Positions 10,360 through 20,690 are shown, counted from the first letter of the stretch. The stretch is 64,000 bases of DNA from Pegoplata infirma (GCA_963921195.1 OY992537.1:133322694-133386693), one strand, 5' to 3'. Notes: generated by a model not told the origin, from the letters alone. Numbers and translations are program-made.

Positions 10360-11465
10360 AACCGAATAACTTTTCTTATTATTTTCTATGGAAAAAGTAT
10401 AATTTTTTATAGAAAAATGTTTTAAAATTTCAGATTTACCTTTTAAAAAATATTTTTATACTTCTTCGACTTTGAATGTAAGAATTTTTTTAATTAAAAA
10501 ATTATCTCAAATTTTATAAAAAATTTCTTATTACATTTCTTTAGAAAAAATACCTCAGCACCTAAGAATTTTTCCTTAAAATAAATGTTTCAGAATCTTC
10601 CACAAATATTTTGGGCAAAAATATCTCAGAATCAGATAACATTTCTACAAGAAAAATGTCTCAGAATTTGAGTTTTCTATATGGAAATATATTTCCACGG
10701 TTAATTTTTTTTATAGAAAACTTCTTGAGAATGAGAATTTCTCTATTTGAGAAATCTTTTAAATATGCGAATTTTTCTATAGGAAAAGATTATCAAGATC
10801 TATTAATTTTCTTTATAAAAAACATGTTTTTTATAACTTTTCTATAGAAAACTATAGAATATTCTGAAAATTTGTCTTTAGGAAATGTGTAAATATTTTA
10901 ATAATAATTTTTCTATATGAAAAATGTTTAAAAATCTAAGAAATTTAAAACATTAGATGGCATTAAAACCCTAAACTTTTTCTATCGAAAAATGCAAAGA
11001 AAAATCTATGATTTAAGTTTTAGAAAAGTGTATCAAAATTTCTTCATAAAATGTTTTTGAACTAATAATTTTTTAGTGTCAGATAATTTTGTTTTACGAA
11101 ATATGATCTAACAAGTTCTTAAAATCTGAGAATTACTTTAAAATAGCATTATTTCAGAGATTTTTAGAATTTGAAATTTTTTTATAAAAATAATGCCTTA
11201 GAATCTCAAATTATAGAAAAAAGTTTAAAAATCGGAGACATTTTCTATAAGAAAATGTTGAATCTGAGAGTTTTTCTTAAGAAAATACGATCTGAAAATT
11301 TAAGAACTTTTTTATATCAAAGTTTTAGAATCTGACCATTTTTCTAAAGGCAAAAATCTGAGAAATGGGTTATTTTTCTATATGAAAAATGGTTTAAAAT
11401 CTAAAAGTTTTTCTGTAAAAAAAATGTCTCAACATCTGAGAAATTTTGTAAAGGAAACATCTAAA
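10360..11465. repeat. degenerate satellite-like block (TTTTCTATAGAAAAA / TCTCAGAATCT)
   Basis: Over a kilobase of diverged copies of the roughly 35-bp palindromic repeat. Open frames within it are low-complexity F/K/I-rich translations without gene character. Confidence 0.5.
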
Positions 11466-11781
11466 AAACTAATAATAGGCGCCATGAAATAACTCCCAAT
11501 GAAATAAGTCCCAAGAAAAATAATGCAATAAGTCCCAAAAATTTCCATACGATTTGGGAGTTATTTCATAATGAAATAACTCCCAAATCTGCGGGGATTA
11601 TTTCATTTTTTTTTGGAAGTTATTTCATTTTTAAGTTTGGGAGTTATTTCATTATGCAATAACTCCCTAACTATTTTAATGAAATAACTCCCAACAGTTT
11701 GAGAGTAAATTATAAAGATAAAAATTGAACTCATTGAATTTTCTTTAATTTTTATTAAAAATAATAAAAATTAGATATTTT

Positions 11782-13375
11782 CTTTAGGGTAATTCCAAAA
11801 ATTTTCGCCCCACTATTCGGAAACATGCCTTTGGACGCCACTGAGAATTTGGCTCATTGATATCCACGTTTATATGAGATATGTTGCATTTTTGGATTTT
11901 CAAAATTTGCTGTAGTTTTCAAATTATCGCGGGTCAAAGTTCGACTTTTATAGCAAAAGTCAGAAAAATACATGACGTTTAACGTGCTCTAACTTTTTAA
12001 CTAGTAATCCGATTATCACAAGTAATGGCTCATATGAAAGCTTAATTCTTCTTCTTTTAGGAAATATTTTCAAAAGCATACGGTTTTTTTCAGAAGTGTT
12101 GCAAAAATTCAAAAACATTTTTTTTTTGCAAATATTTAAAAAAACACATCTTCGATTTTTTTAAAAAAAAGTTTGGTGATAAACAATACTGTTTTGTACA
12201 ACATATCCAAAATTCAGAGTGGGATCCCAATGGGATCAAAAAATATTCTGGTTTTAGTACGAAGTTCTTAAATTTTACCTTAGAAAATTAAAATTTTATG
12301 TTTCTTCAATATAAAAATTTAAATTTTCAAAGAAAATTATACTATTAAAATTTTGAAAAACATTCAAAACATTAGAAATTTAAATTTTCTAAGGGAAAAA
12401 TATGAGAACCTCGTACTTAAAACAGAATAGTTTTTGATCCCATGGAGATCCCACTCTGAATTTTGAATATGTTACACAAAACATTATTATTTTTCACCAG
12501 AATTTATTTAAAAAAAATCGAAGATGTGTTTTTTTAAATATTCGAAAAGAAAAAATGTTTTTGCATTTTTGCATTATTTCTGTAAAAAAAACTGTGATAT
12601 TTAAAAAATATTTTCAAAAAGAAGAATCCCAGCTTTCACATGAGCCTAATAGTGCGTTTACAGTGGTTTTCTAATCTAGCTTAAAGTAGATTGTGGCTCC
12701 AATCTAGTTTCAATCTATTAGATTGCCCATACAAATTTATTTTTTTCAATCTAGTAGTTTAGAATCTAATCGGCAAACGCAAATCGGCAAAGTTGGATGC
12801 AACTCTGTATTTCTGTTATTTTCACTATCCAACACTGAAAAACACCGACACAAAGCCTGCCATTTTGATGACGCCGCAAAGTATGTTTATGCCGCCGACA
12901 TTGTTTATTGTAAACGCCGTCACTGTCCTTGTTAATCATACGGCGACTAATTACCGTCGCTGTTTTTTGACGCAGTCACACACATTTATTACCAACTTGT
13001 TATTTTAAATGCCAATTCTAATCTTCTCAAATGTAAAAAATGCCAATGTAAACGGTACAGATTACAAAGTAGATTAAAATCACACTTTACTAGATTAGAA
13101 TTCCAATGTAAACGCACTATAAATTTGTGAAAATCGGGTCATTGGTTAAGAAGTTACAGCTCTTTAAACGTGATGTATTTTTCTTACTTTTGCTTAAAAA
13201 GTCAATCTTTGACCCGCCATAATTCGTTAAATACACCAAATGTAAAAAAACGATATATGGTACATATATCATATTTATGAGGGCTATCTATGTGTCAAGG
13301 CTCAAATTAATCTGAGACACCATTTCCAAAAATGACTAAAATTTTATCTAAATTTTCTGGAATGGCCCTTTAGTT
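11782..13375. repeat. large palindrome, arms about 550-590 bp
   Basis: The left arm (11782 to about 12330) pairs with the right arm (about 12375-12649, resuming at 13120-13375 after a MITE). Matching blocks include GAGTGGGATC, AAAAAAACACATCTTCGATT, GGCTCATATGAAAGC and GCGGGTCAAAG. Similarity is high near the centre and falls outward. A transcript across it would fold into a very long hairpin. Confidence 0.85.
12650..13119. mobile_element. PIF/Harbinger-like MITE, 470 bp, TSD TAA
   Basis: The ends TAGTGCGTTTACA and TGTAAACGCACTA are flanked by TAA (12647-12649 and 13120-13122). The opposite palindrome arm has no insertion at the same place, which confirms the boundaries and the 3-bp duplication. 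TAA/TTA duplications are typical of PIF/Harbinger. The small open frames inside are not supported as genes. Confidence 0.8.
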
Positions 13376-13798
13376 ATTTTCAGGAAAAGTTAATTTATTA
13401 CGGGGAAAGTAAATAACCTCGAACTAGAACAAACTCTTTTTCAATGCTTTTTGAATTATCTTGTAAATAAATTCAGAAAACCATTCACTCAGGAGTACAT
13501 CATTGTCAATCAAACTCCAAAAATAAAATAATGCGTTTGCTTTAAGGCGAAGTTATGCTGCGAGTAATTGTGAAAAATTTCGAGTTCTTCTAACAATGGT
13601 TTTAATTTATGAAAATTCAGAGGTATTGTATGACAAACTGAAGATCCGCAACCGGTGTAATAAGAAGTTTTAGGATCCTGTTGGTTTGGCGGACACATTA
13701 GATTATTTAAAGTGTAGGCGAAATGGACTTTCGGTCTTTTACAACCCACTCACTCTTTTCTTTATTTTGAAATATATGTTGTTGGAATACAATTATAT

Positions 13799-13919
13799 GT
13801 TTGAAAAGATTTGAATGGATATGGTAGTGAAGAAAGCGCAGCAGGCGAAAAATTTTTACAAGAGATTTTTCGCCTGCGGCGCTTTCTTCACTACCATATC
13901 TATTCAAATCTTTTCAAAC
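13799..13919. repeat. hairpin with 55-bp arms
   Basis: The arms 13799-13853 and 13865-13919 pair almost perfectly around an 11-base loop. The inner part contains the GC-rich word CGCCTGCGGCGC, which is shared with the hairpin array in Foldback-like element 3 (48862-49255). Sense and antisense frames through it encode nearly the same peptide, as expected of a palindrome, so they are not genes. Confidence 0.85.
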
Positions 13920-14559
13920 AAATAATCGCTTTGTTACCACATTTATTACACAGAATCCTGGAAGCTCTAAAAGGCTTCCAGGAATCTGCTTTCAAGTTAT
14001 ATACGTGGCTTGTTAACTGTTTTAACCAAGATGATTCATATTTTTATGGCGTTTATTTTCTGTTCTTCTCGCAGCCGCCAGAAATATTATACTGATATCG
14101 TTCAAACATTTAAAGAAATTTAATCAATGTGTCAGTAAGCTGCATCCCAAAAAGGTAGAGAAGGGATTGTAGGCACTTCAGAGATTTGTTTTTTAAAGAG
14201 ATACAATTAAAGTGTTTTTAGGATTTAAATAGTTAAAAATTTAATAATAAAAAAAAATTGGGATTTATTTCATTTCTTATGGGAGTTATTTCGTTGGGAC
14301 TTCTTTCATTTTTTGTTAGGGACTTATTTCATTTTTCTTGGGACTTATTTCATTTTTTTGGTTTGGGAGATATTTCATTTTATTTGGGATTTATTTCATT
14401 GGGAGTTATTTCATTGGGACTTATTTCATTGGGAGCTATTTCATGGCGCCCTAATAATATGGTATTTTTTTCGAAATATTTCAGTTTTTTATATAGAATT
14501 TTTATATAAAAGTTTACGGGTCTTTTCACATTTGTGACTAGCTATGACTGAGTATAGGT

Positions 14560-14681
14560 CCGTTTATTTGACTATAAACGGTCTTGCTAAGGAAGTAAAT
14601 CGGCCCGTCAGGATTCCCTCTTGAAAATGTTTCTTGAGATAAAAATGTTCCCCCAAATCCAAAGGGTTGAATCCGCGCCTG
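14560..14681. mobile_element. possible internal end of a related hAT-like copy
   Basis: TTGAATCCGCGCCTG at 14667-14681 is a diverged version of the composite's right end, and CCCCC precedes it as there. Its partner end was not found. It may be a leftover end of an older copy in which the present element grew. Confidence 0.35.
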
Positions 14682-14928
14682 ATTTAAATACTATACCTCT
14701 AAGTTGATGTTTTTTTTTACACTCAAAAAAAAAAAAGTGAACTAAAATCTGGGAAAATTAACTCAATTTTGAGAAAAAGAAGGAATGATTTTGCTCCAAA
14801 GATTTTTTTTCTTGGTTTTAGTTCATAATTTTCCCAAAAATAAGGAAAACAAAGTTATTTAATTTTAAGCCAATTTTAACTAGATAATGGGAAAAATTAT
14901 ACTTCACATTTTAGAATTGGGTCTAGAC

Positions 14929-15459
14929 TAGAGATGCGCGCGTGACACGAATTTTTCGTGATTCACGTGATTCACGCGTGAATCACGCGTGATCGTGAGT
15001 GAAATTTATTTTTACTCACGTGATCGGGAGTGCGCGTGATTAGTAAAAATAGTTTCGTGCGTGAGCGTGCGTGAGTAGTTTTTGTTTCGTGAGTTTGCGT
15101 GATTGTTTTGTGCTGTTTAAAACAGAAAACAATTAAAAAAATCGTCATTTTATTGAATTTAGAGGGAAATTAATACAAAATAGTTATTTAAATAAATTTT
15201 TATTATTGTTTTAAGGAAGTTAAATACTTTTTGTGCAAGAATTCGAAAAAAGTAAAATAAAATTTTTATAATTTTGATTTCGTGAGTCTTCGTGAGCGTG
15301 ATTATTTTGTGAGCGTGAGCAAAATTTTACTTACTCACGTGAGCGTGCGTGAACGTGATCAGAAAAAAACAATTTCGTGCGTGATCGTGCGTGAGCAATA
15401 TTTTTATTTCGTGAGCGTGAGCGTGCGTGAGTCAAAATTCACTCACGTGCCCATCTCTA
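14929..15459. mobile_element. hAT-like MITE, 531 bp, arrays of CGTGAG words
   Basis: TAGAGATG(C)GC and GCCCATCTCTA ends are flanked by GTCTAGAC and GTCTAGAT (14921-14928 and 15460-15467; 7 of 8 identical). The terminal 200 bp on each side are packed with CGTGAG, GCGTGA and CGTGCGTGA. Clustered subterminal hexamers are known binding sites of hAT transposases in other systems. No coding capacity. Confidence 0.8.
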
Positions 15460-15467
15460 GTCTAGAT

Positions 15468-15750
15468 CCTGGACCGATGGATACGGACCCCATTTAACTC
15501 GAGAACCCGTTGGGTCCTTAAAGGGTCCCCATAGATTTTGAACCAAAACTTGTGTCCGTTTCGCTCTAACTTGCTTAGTTTTTGAGATACGGTGATAAGT
15601 GGCCTGATAGGGTCTTGAGAATCTTAAAAACTGGATAACTCAAAAACTATTAATCGGAGGGCTTTCGGCTTTTTGCGGAAGTGTTCTACGAGTCAAGAGC
15701 TACAAAAATGCCGTTGGACCTTTTCTCGTGTTGGCAGTATTTACCGAGAT
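15468..15750 (+). repeat. interspersed repeat interrupted by LOA copy 1 (left part)
   Basis: GAGCTACAAAAATGCC to GGCAGTATTTACCGAGAT parallels 58340-58400 (GAGCTCCAAAAATGC to GGCAGTATTTAGCGAGAT), where the repeat is uninterrupted. The right part resumes at 20467. This comparison fixes the 5' boundary of LOA copy 1. Confidence 0.75.
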
Positions 15751-16807
15751 CATCGAAGTCTGGTAAAAGGTTGCGCTCGCCCGACGAGAAACCTTTACCT
15801 AAAAGATCTAAGGTGACCGGCAACGTCTGGACTCAGTCTTTTAGTGAAGTGGTGAAAGGTAACTTCGTTAGGGCTGTGATAAACAGGCAAAATGGGGATT
15901 GTAGTATTCCAAGGGACAAGTGGAGTTTAGTTGAAACTAAACTAAATGAAATCTACTATAGGCTTCTTGAGAGTATGCCTGATTTTCTCCCTACTACTGT
16001 CAACGCAGGTTGGTATCAGGGGCGAGTAAAACTCGTTGCTTTTGGAAACGAAAGATCCGCAGCCGTGTTTAAGGTTGCCATTAGCCAAGTGGGAGAGTTA
16101 TGGCCTGGAGCCAGACTGGACGTTGTGGAAAAACATGATATCTCTCGCAACCCAGAGCTCATGCATGGATCCCAATGGCTACAAGTGACACTGTGGTGAT
16201 TCTGAAGATGATAAAAGTCTGCAATCCTGACCTTCCAACTCAGAATTGGCAAATTGCCAGATTGGGTGAGATGGAGGGCGCTCGTCGTCAAGCAGTGGTC
16301 TTGGTTAATGAGGAATCGCTTCCGCTTTTAGCCAGGACTGACGGCATTATTAGATTTGGCTTTTTTCATATAAGAGTCAATGTCTACAAGGGCGACCAGA
16401 AGCCTATTTTGGAAGCAGACAAGCCAGTGGCAGAATCGGCTGGGGAGGAGAATCTGGAAAAGGTTGATATTCAGCTGACCGATTCTAGGCTGATGGGAGA
16501 TGCATCTGACATTTTCGAAACCGAATCTGGTAACGAATGCGACCTCTGTGATGGCACGGAGGATAAAGCTGATGCCACTATGGGTGACATTCAGGACGAG
16601 GCCAATGCAGTGAGGAATTCGGAGAGTTCTGTTGCCTCCGATTCAGAACAGATGGGACACATATCTGGCTTATTCGACACCGAATCTGGGGACGAATGCG
16701 ACCTCTATGATAACACGGAGGATGAAGCCAATAACACGGTGGTGGAAAGGATGGTGGAAAAAAAGCAAGATGTTGCGGTTCCTACAAATAAACCTCCATC
16801 ACTGTAA
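15751..16807 (+). pseudogene. LOA copy 1 ORF1 (DUF4780-like), 5'-truncated and frameshifted
   Basis: The first frame (to 16199) gives a basic PKRSK segment, then RAVINRQNGDCSIPRDKW, GWYQGRVKLVAF, ELWPGARLDVV and a DIS-NPE block. A one-frame shift near 16165-16190 moves to the second frame: ILKMIKVCNPDLPTQNW, EGARRQAVVLVNEESL, GFFHIRVNVY, then an acidic repeat-bearing tail (FETESGNECDLCD and FDTESGDECDLYD). The conserved part resembles the DUF4780 domain of insect retroelement ORF1s. An open frame extends upstream to 15681, but its first 23 residues come from the flanking repeat, so its ATG is accidental. Stop at 16805-16807. Confidence 0.7.
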
Positions 16808-19800
16808 GGCAGCCTCAGCTGCACTATTGCTGCGCCTGACGACAGGAGCAGTTGACTTGGTTTTTATCCAAGAGCCCTGGGTGCGGGGTGGCAGGGTTTG
16901 CGGATTGAAGACCCCTGGGTTTAAGTTGATGGTTGCCAAAGGTGAGGGCTCACCAAGAGCCTGCATCTTGGCGAAAAATGGCTTAAATATATTCTTTTTA
17001 TCAACTTTTAGTGATATGGATGTTACAGCGGCTAGCTTAGAGCTTCATGGGAAATCTATTTGGCTCGCCTCTGCGTATTTTCCTAATCCGGGGCCAATAC
17101 CCCCGGAGAAGGTTGGCGGTCTGATTCGGGAGTCTGAATCTAGGGGACACCAGTTACTAGTGTGCTGTGATGCTAATGCACATCATTCGATATGGGGTAG
17201 TACAGACACAAATGATAGAGGCGAATCACTTTTGGAGTTTTTGTTAAGCACTAACCTGTATATTTGTAACAAGGGTAGTGAACCAACTTTCGTTACAAGT
17301 ACGCGGCAAGAGGTTCTTGACGTAACACTTGTATCAGATACATTGTCTGACAGAATTGATGACTGGAGAGTTTTGGAAGAGCATTCTTTCTCAGATCATC
17401 GCTACATTGAGTTTTTACTCAGGGAGCGTGCCCCGGTTGAGACAGTCTCTAGAAATCTGAGAAGAACAAACTGGGTGAAATATAGGGAGACTTTTTCTTT
17501 GCTTTTGGATGAAGTACCCCTATCTGAACCGCATAATATAGCGGAAATTGACTGTCTGGTTGACCATATAACAAATGTTTGTAATAGGTGCCTGGATGCG
17601 TCTTGCCCTTCTGCAAAGCCTAGAGGGAAAAAAAAGCCACCTTGGTGGTCAAATGAGTTGCAGACGAGCAGAGATTCCTGCAGAAAGCTCTTTAATAAGG
17701 CTAAATTTTCAAGAGCGGACGAGGACTGGTCTGCATACAGGCTGCAACTTAAGAGTTATAAAAAGATGATCAGAAATGCAAAATGTGATTCTTGGAAAAA
17801 CTTCTGTGGAAACATAGAAGACGTTTCTGAGGCATCCAGGCTGCGCAAGGTTCTGGCTTCTTCTCCTTGCACCCTAGGATACCTGAAAGATCCTAATGGG
17901 GTGTGGTCTTCCTCCAGTGGAGAGTCGCTGGATCTCCTTTTAAACACGCATTTTCCGGGCAATTCCATGACGCCGTTTCAAGCTTTGGAACGTTCTGACG
18001 CCCAAGCATCTGAAATTGCTTCGGAAATAATAAATATGCCAACATTAATCTGGGCGATAAAAAGCTTCAGGCCCTATAAATCCCCGGGACCTGATGGTAT
18101 AATCCCGGCTGAGTTGCAGCAAGTGTTGGACTATATAGCCCCGTTGCTGTATAATCTATACACAGCATGCATCAACTGGTCGTATATTCCTTTAAAATGG
18201 AGGAATACCAGAGTCGTATTTATCCCGAAGGCTGGGAAAAGTTCCCACACAGCTCCGAAGGATTTCAGACCAATTAGTCTGTCTTCTTTTTTGTTAAAGA
18301 CAATGGAACGAATGATAGACTCATATTTGCGTAGAGTGATTGACCCGAGGTTGCTTTCGACAAAGCAACATGCATACAGCAAGGGACGATCAACGGAAAC
18401 AGCTCTTCATGAGCTCGTTGGTACCATCGAGAGATCGCTTTCGGTAAAGGAGTACACTATGGTGGCCTTTCTTGATATTGAGGGGGCTTTTAATAATGTC
18501 ATTCCAGAATCGATAATATTGGCATTGTCTGGTCTGGGAGTAAAGCGTGAAATCGTTTTAATGGTGGAAAACCTACTTGCCAATAGACGTATAACGTCTG
18601 AATTGGGAGCGTCCGTCATATCTCGATTTGTCAATAGGGGCACACCACAAGGAGGTGTTCTTTCGCCGCTTCTTTGGAACCTGGCACTGAATTCAATGCT
18701 ACTATCTCTAGAAGCACGTGGTTGTCATGTTGTCGCATATGCTGACGATGTCGCGATAGCGGTAAAGGGGAAGCATCTGCCAACATTGCGGGACATTCTT
18801 CAGGTTTCTCTGAAAGATCTGTCTAAATGGGCAAGAGACTGTGGTCTAGGAGTTAATCCCAGTAAAACAGAGCTTGTTTTGTTTACAAGGAAAAATAAGA
18901 TTCCTGCTTTTGATCCTATTTCTCTGGACGGTACTGAAATCACCTTCTCAGATGGAGCCAAGTATCTTGGAGTATTTCTAGATAGGAAGCTGAATTTCAG
19001 GCGTAATATTGAGGAACGGGTGAGAAAAGCAACGATTGCTTTGTATTCCTGTAAAAGGGCCATTGGAAAACGATGGGGTTTTAGCCCTCAAGTCGTTCAT
19101 TGGATCTATACAGCAGTGGTGCGTCCAATTTTGCTGTATGGAATCATTGTCTGGTGGCCTGCTTTGGAAACAAAAGCGAACTTTGTCTTTATCACGAAGG
19201 TACAGAGAATGGCGTCAATGTGCATCACTGGTGCTCTTCGTACTACACCTACGGCTGCATTAGAAATCCTCCTTCACCTGATACCCTTGGACATATTGGG
19301 TAGGCAGTATGCGGCTGCGTCGGCAATTCGACTTAATAGCACGCTGCAATGGAGGAGCAGTGATTGTGGCCATAGCGCGATCTTGAAAAAGATAACAATA
19401 CCACAAAATGTGGACTGTGCTGCCTCTTTGAGCCTCTTTGAGCGCCACTTTACCACTATGATACCATCCAGGGAGTCTTGGATGGGGGATACTCCGGGTA
19501 GTGGAGCTACCATAAATTTTTACACAGATGGATCGAGGCTGCACGAACAAGTGGGCTTTGGGGTCTATTCGGAAGAGCTTGGATTAAGCCTGGCTCGTAG
19601 ATTGCCAGATCATTGCAGTGTTTACCAGGCAGAGATGCTGGCAATAAAGGAAGTGGCTGACTGGTTGAGCTGCAATGTCTTGTCTACAACCGCAGTCAAC
19701 ATCTATACTGACAGTCAAGCTGCGGTCAAGTCCCTGGATTCAATGTTTCTGAAAACAAGATCTGCCCTTAACTGCCGCACGTCTTTAAATGAGATGGCCA

Positions 19801-20363
19801 AGCAGTTTAACATACGACTCATATGGGTCCCAGGGCACAGAGACATTCCAGGGAATTGCAAAGCCGATGAGCTTGCAAGACTAGGAACTACCTTACAGGT
19901 TCCAACAGAATTGGAATGTGTTGGTATGCCTCTAGAAACTTGCAAGCAAAACCTACGGCTTTGTTCTGCGACGGAGACTAATCAAAGATGGGCAAATGGA
20001 TGGACGTGTGAGACAACACGACTGATTTGGCCTTCTCTTAATCAGGGGCGCACAAGTGAGCTGATATCGCTTCCAAGAGGAGAGATTTCGACGGTGGTTT
20101 CTATAATTACCGCACACTGTCTTATAGGGAAGCACGCAGAGCGATTAAATGTGCCGTCGAATGACTTTTGCCGAAGTTGCATGGATGAAGAGGAGTTGGA
20201 AACTATCGAACACTTTATTTGCCATTGCCCGGCACTTTCTGGTCAGCGACTTGCTTCACTGGGATCTATGGAGCTGTACGATCTTTCTGATTTGTCGGCT
20301 GTCAAAATACAACATCTAAGGAGTTTCATAAGAAGCTCAAACTGGTTTAACGACAGGGACTAG
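16770..20363 (+). CDS. LOA copy 1 ORF2 polyprotein: endonuclease-RT-RNase H
   Basis: 1197 residues, intact. I start at 16770 (MLRFLQINLHHCK) because the endonuclease begins there; the frame is open further back to 16632. It overlaps the ORF1 end by 38 bases. The AP-endonuclease spans about residues 1-215, with N8, E35 in QEPW, DANAHHSIWGS and SDH. Reverse transcriptase spans about 380-720: SPGPDG, FRPISLSS, FLDIEGAFNN (D569), TPQGGVLSPLLWN, AYADD (657-660) and GVNPSKT. RNase H spans about 915-1040 with D920, E955, D981 and D1033, a complete catalytic set. A C-x2-C-x10-H-x4-C knuckle follows at 1134-1153. It would nick target DNA and copy the element RNA in the nucleus (known for non-LTR elements). 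All key residues look intact. Confidence 0.9.
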   Translation: MLRFLQINLHHCKAASAALLLRLTTGAVDLVFIQEPWVRGGRVCGLKTPGFKLMVAKGEGSPRACILAKNGLNIFFLSTFSDMDVTAASLELHGKSIWLASAYFPNPGPIPPEKVGGLIRESESRGHQLLVCCDANAHHSIWGSTDTNDRGESLLEFLLSTNLYICNKGSEPTFVTSTRQEVLDVTLVSDTLSDRIDDWRVLEEHSFSDHRYIEFLLRERAPVETVSRNLRRTNWVKYRETFSLLLDEVPLSEPHNIAEIDCLVDHITNVCNRCLDASCPSAKPRGKKKPPWWSNELQTSRDSCRKLFNKAKFSRADEDWSAYRLQLKSYKKMIRNAKCDSWKNFCGNIEDVSEASRLRKVLASSPCTLGYLKDPNGVWSSSSGESLDLLLNTHFPGNSMTPFQALERSDAQASEIASEIINMPTLIWAIKSFRPYKSPGPDGIIPAELQQVLDYIAPLLYNLYTACINWSYIPLKWRNTRVVFIPKAGKSSHTAPKDFRPISLSSFLLKTMERMIDSYLRRVIDPRLLSTKQHAYSKGRSTETALHELVGTIERSLSVKEYTMVAFLDIEGAFNNVIPESIILALSGLGVKREIVLMVENLLANRRITSELGASVISRFVNRGTPQGGVLSPLLWNLALNSMLLSLEARGCHVVAYADDVAIAVKGKHLPTLRDILQVSLKDLSKWARDCGLGVNPSKTELVLFTRKNKIPAFDPISLDGTEITFSDGAKYLGVFLDRKLNFRRNIEERVRKATIALYSCKRAIGKRWGFSPQVVHWIYTAVVRPILLYGIIVWWPALETKANFVFITKVQRMASMCITGALRTTPTAALEILLHLIPLDILGRQYAAASAIRLNSTLQWRSSDCGHSAILKKITIPQNVDCAASLSLFERHFTTMIPSRESWMGDTPGSGATINFYTDGSRLHEQVGFGVYSEELGLSLARRLPDHCSVYQAEMLAIKEVADWLSCNVLSTTAVNIYTDSQAAVKSLDSMFLKTRSALNCRTSLNEMAKQFNIRLIWVPGHRDIPGNCKADELARLGTTLQVPTELECVGMPLETCKQNLRLCSATETNQRWANGWTCETTRLIWPSLNQGRTSELISLPRGEISTVVSIITAHCLIGKHAERLNVPSNDFCRSCMDEEELETIEHFICHCPALSGQRLASLGSMELYDLSDLSAVKIQHLRSFIRSSNWFNDRD

Positions 20364-20466
20364 TAGGGAAACCTATTACGATCCCGTGGTATCACAATGG
20401 ACCTCAGAGTCTACGTGTGTTGACGTAAAACGTCAGCAGCCACTTACAACCTAACCTAACCTAACC
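20364..20466 (+). other. LOA 3' UTR and (CCTAA)n tail
   Basis: About 85 bases follow the stop, with an almost palindromic TGACGTAAAACGTCA. Then ACAACCTAACCTAACCTAA ends the element. The same 3' end is found at 23865-23968 and, inverted, at 59126-60590; the second LOA family ends the same way (35672-35691). Confidence 0.8.
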
Positions 20467-20690
20467 TACCGAGATATGTGCATATATAAAATCTCGGGAA
20501 TTTCAAATTTTAGATCTAAAATCAGATATGCAGAGCTAGGCTATTCCATATTTTTTTTGTAGTCTTTCTTTTGAAAATTTCATCCGTTTCGCTCTATCTC
20601 GCTTAGTTTTCGAGATATCGCCATTTTGAATTTTTAACTAAATTCTAAGAAGTTATTTACTAAATTCTCAGAAGTCATTAACTAAATTCA
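20467..20690 (+). repeat. interspersed repeat interrupted by LOA copy 1 (right part)
   Basis: It continues the repeat of 15468-15750: CCGAGATATGTGCATATA, then TCCGTTTCGCTCTATC and TTCGAGATATCGCC, in the order seen at 58390-58545. Confidence 0.65.

Larger units (their letters stand above)
11478..14450. mobile_element. Foldback-like element 1, TSD CTAATAATA
   Basis: The ends are GGCGCCATGAAATAACTCCC and its inverse ending TTTCATGGCGCC. Arrays of GGGAGTTATTTCAT / GGGACTTATTTCAT units extend about 220 bp inward from each end. The 9-bp duplication CTAATAATA (11469-11477 and 14451-14459) is perfect. Long TIRs made of short tandem units plus a 9-bp duplication resemble Drosophila Foldback (MULE-related) elements. 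The interior holds a large palindrome (11782-13375) and a hairpin (13799-13919). No transposase is visible. Confidence 0.8.
15751..20466 (+). mobile_element. LOA-like non-LTR retrotransposon, copy 1 (nearly full length)
   Basis: TSD TACCGAGAT is at 15742-15750 and 20467-20475 (the leading T may belong to the tail). The element holds the ORF1 remnant, a complete ORF2 (endonuclease, reverse transcriptase, RNase H, zinc knuckle), a short 3' UTR and a tail of CCTAA repeats. The domain set fits the LOA/I-like group of insect elements; exact clade is inferred. It is 5'-truncated just inside ORF1, because upstream sequence belongs to the host repeat. High coding integrity suggests a young insertion. 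Confidence 0.85.

Noticed and set aside
13707..14095. Opposed frames sharing YGSEESAAGEK
   Set aside because: Both run through the 55-bp-arm hairpin at 13799-13919; no gene.
14258..14537. Frames rich in ISFLMGVISLG / FHFSWDLFHF
   Set aside because: Translations of the GGGAGTTATTTCAT array of Foldback-like element 1; the same holds for 26626-26811, 48295-48507 and 49494-49703.
15681..15750. ATG at 15681 or 15708 as the true ORF1 start
   Set aside because: The sequence belongs to the flanking repeat, present without LOA at 58340-58400.
20440..20470. Internal telomere repeat array
   Set aside because: Only three to four CCTAA units, always exactly at LOA 3' ends, so it is a retrotransposon tail.
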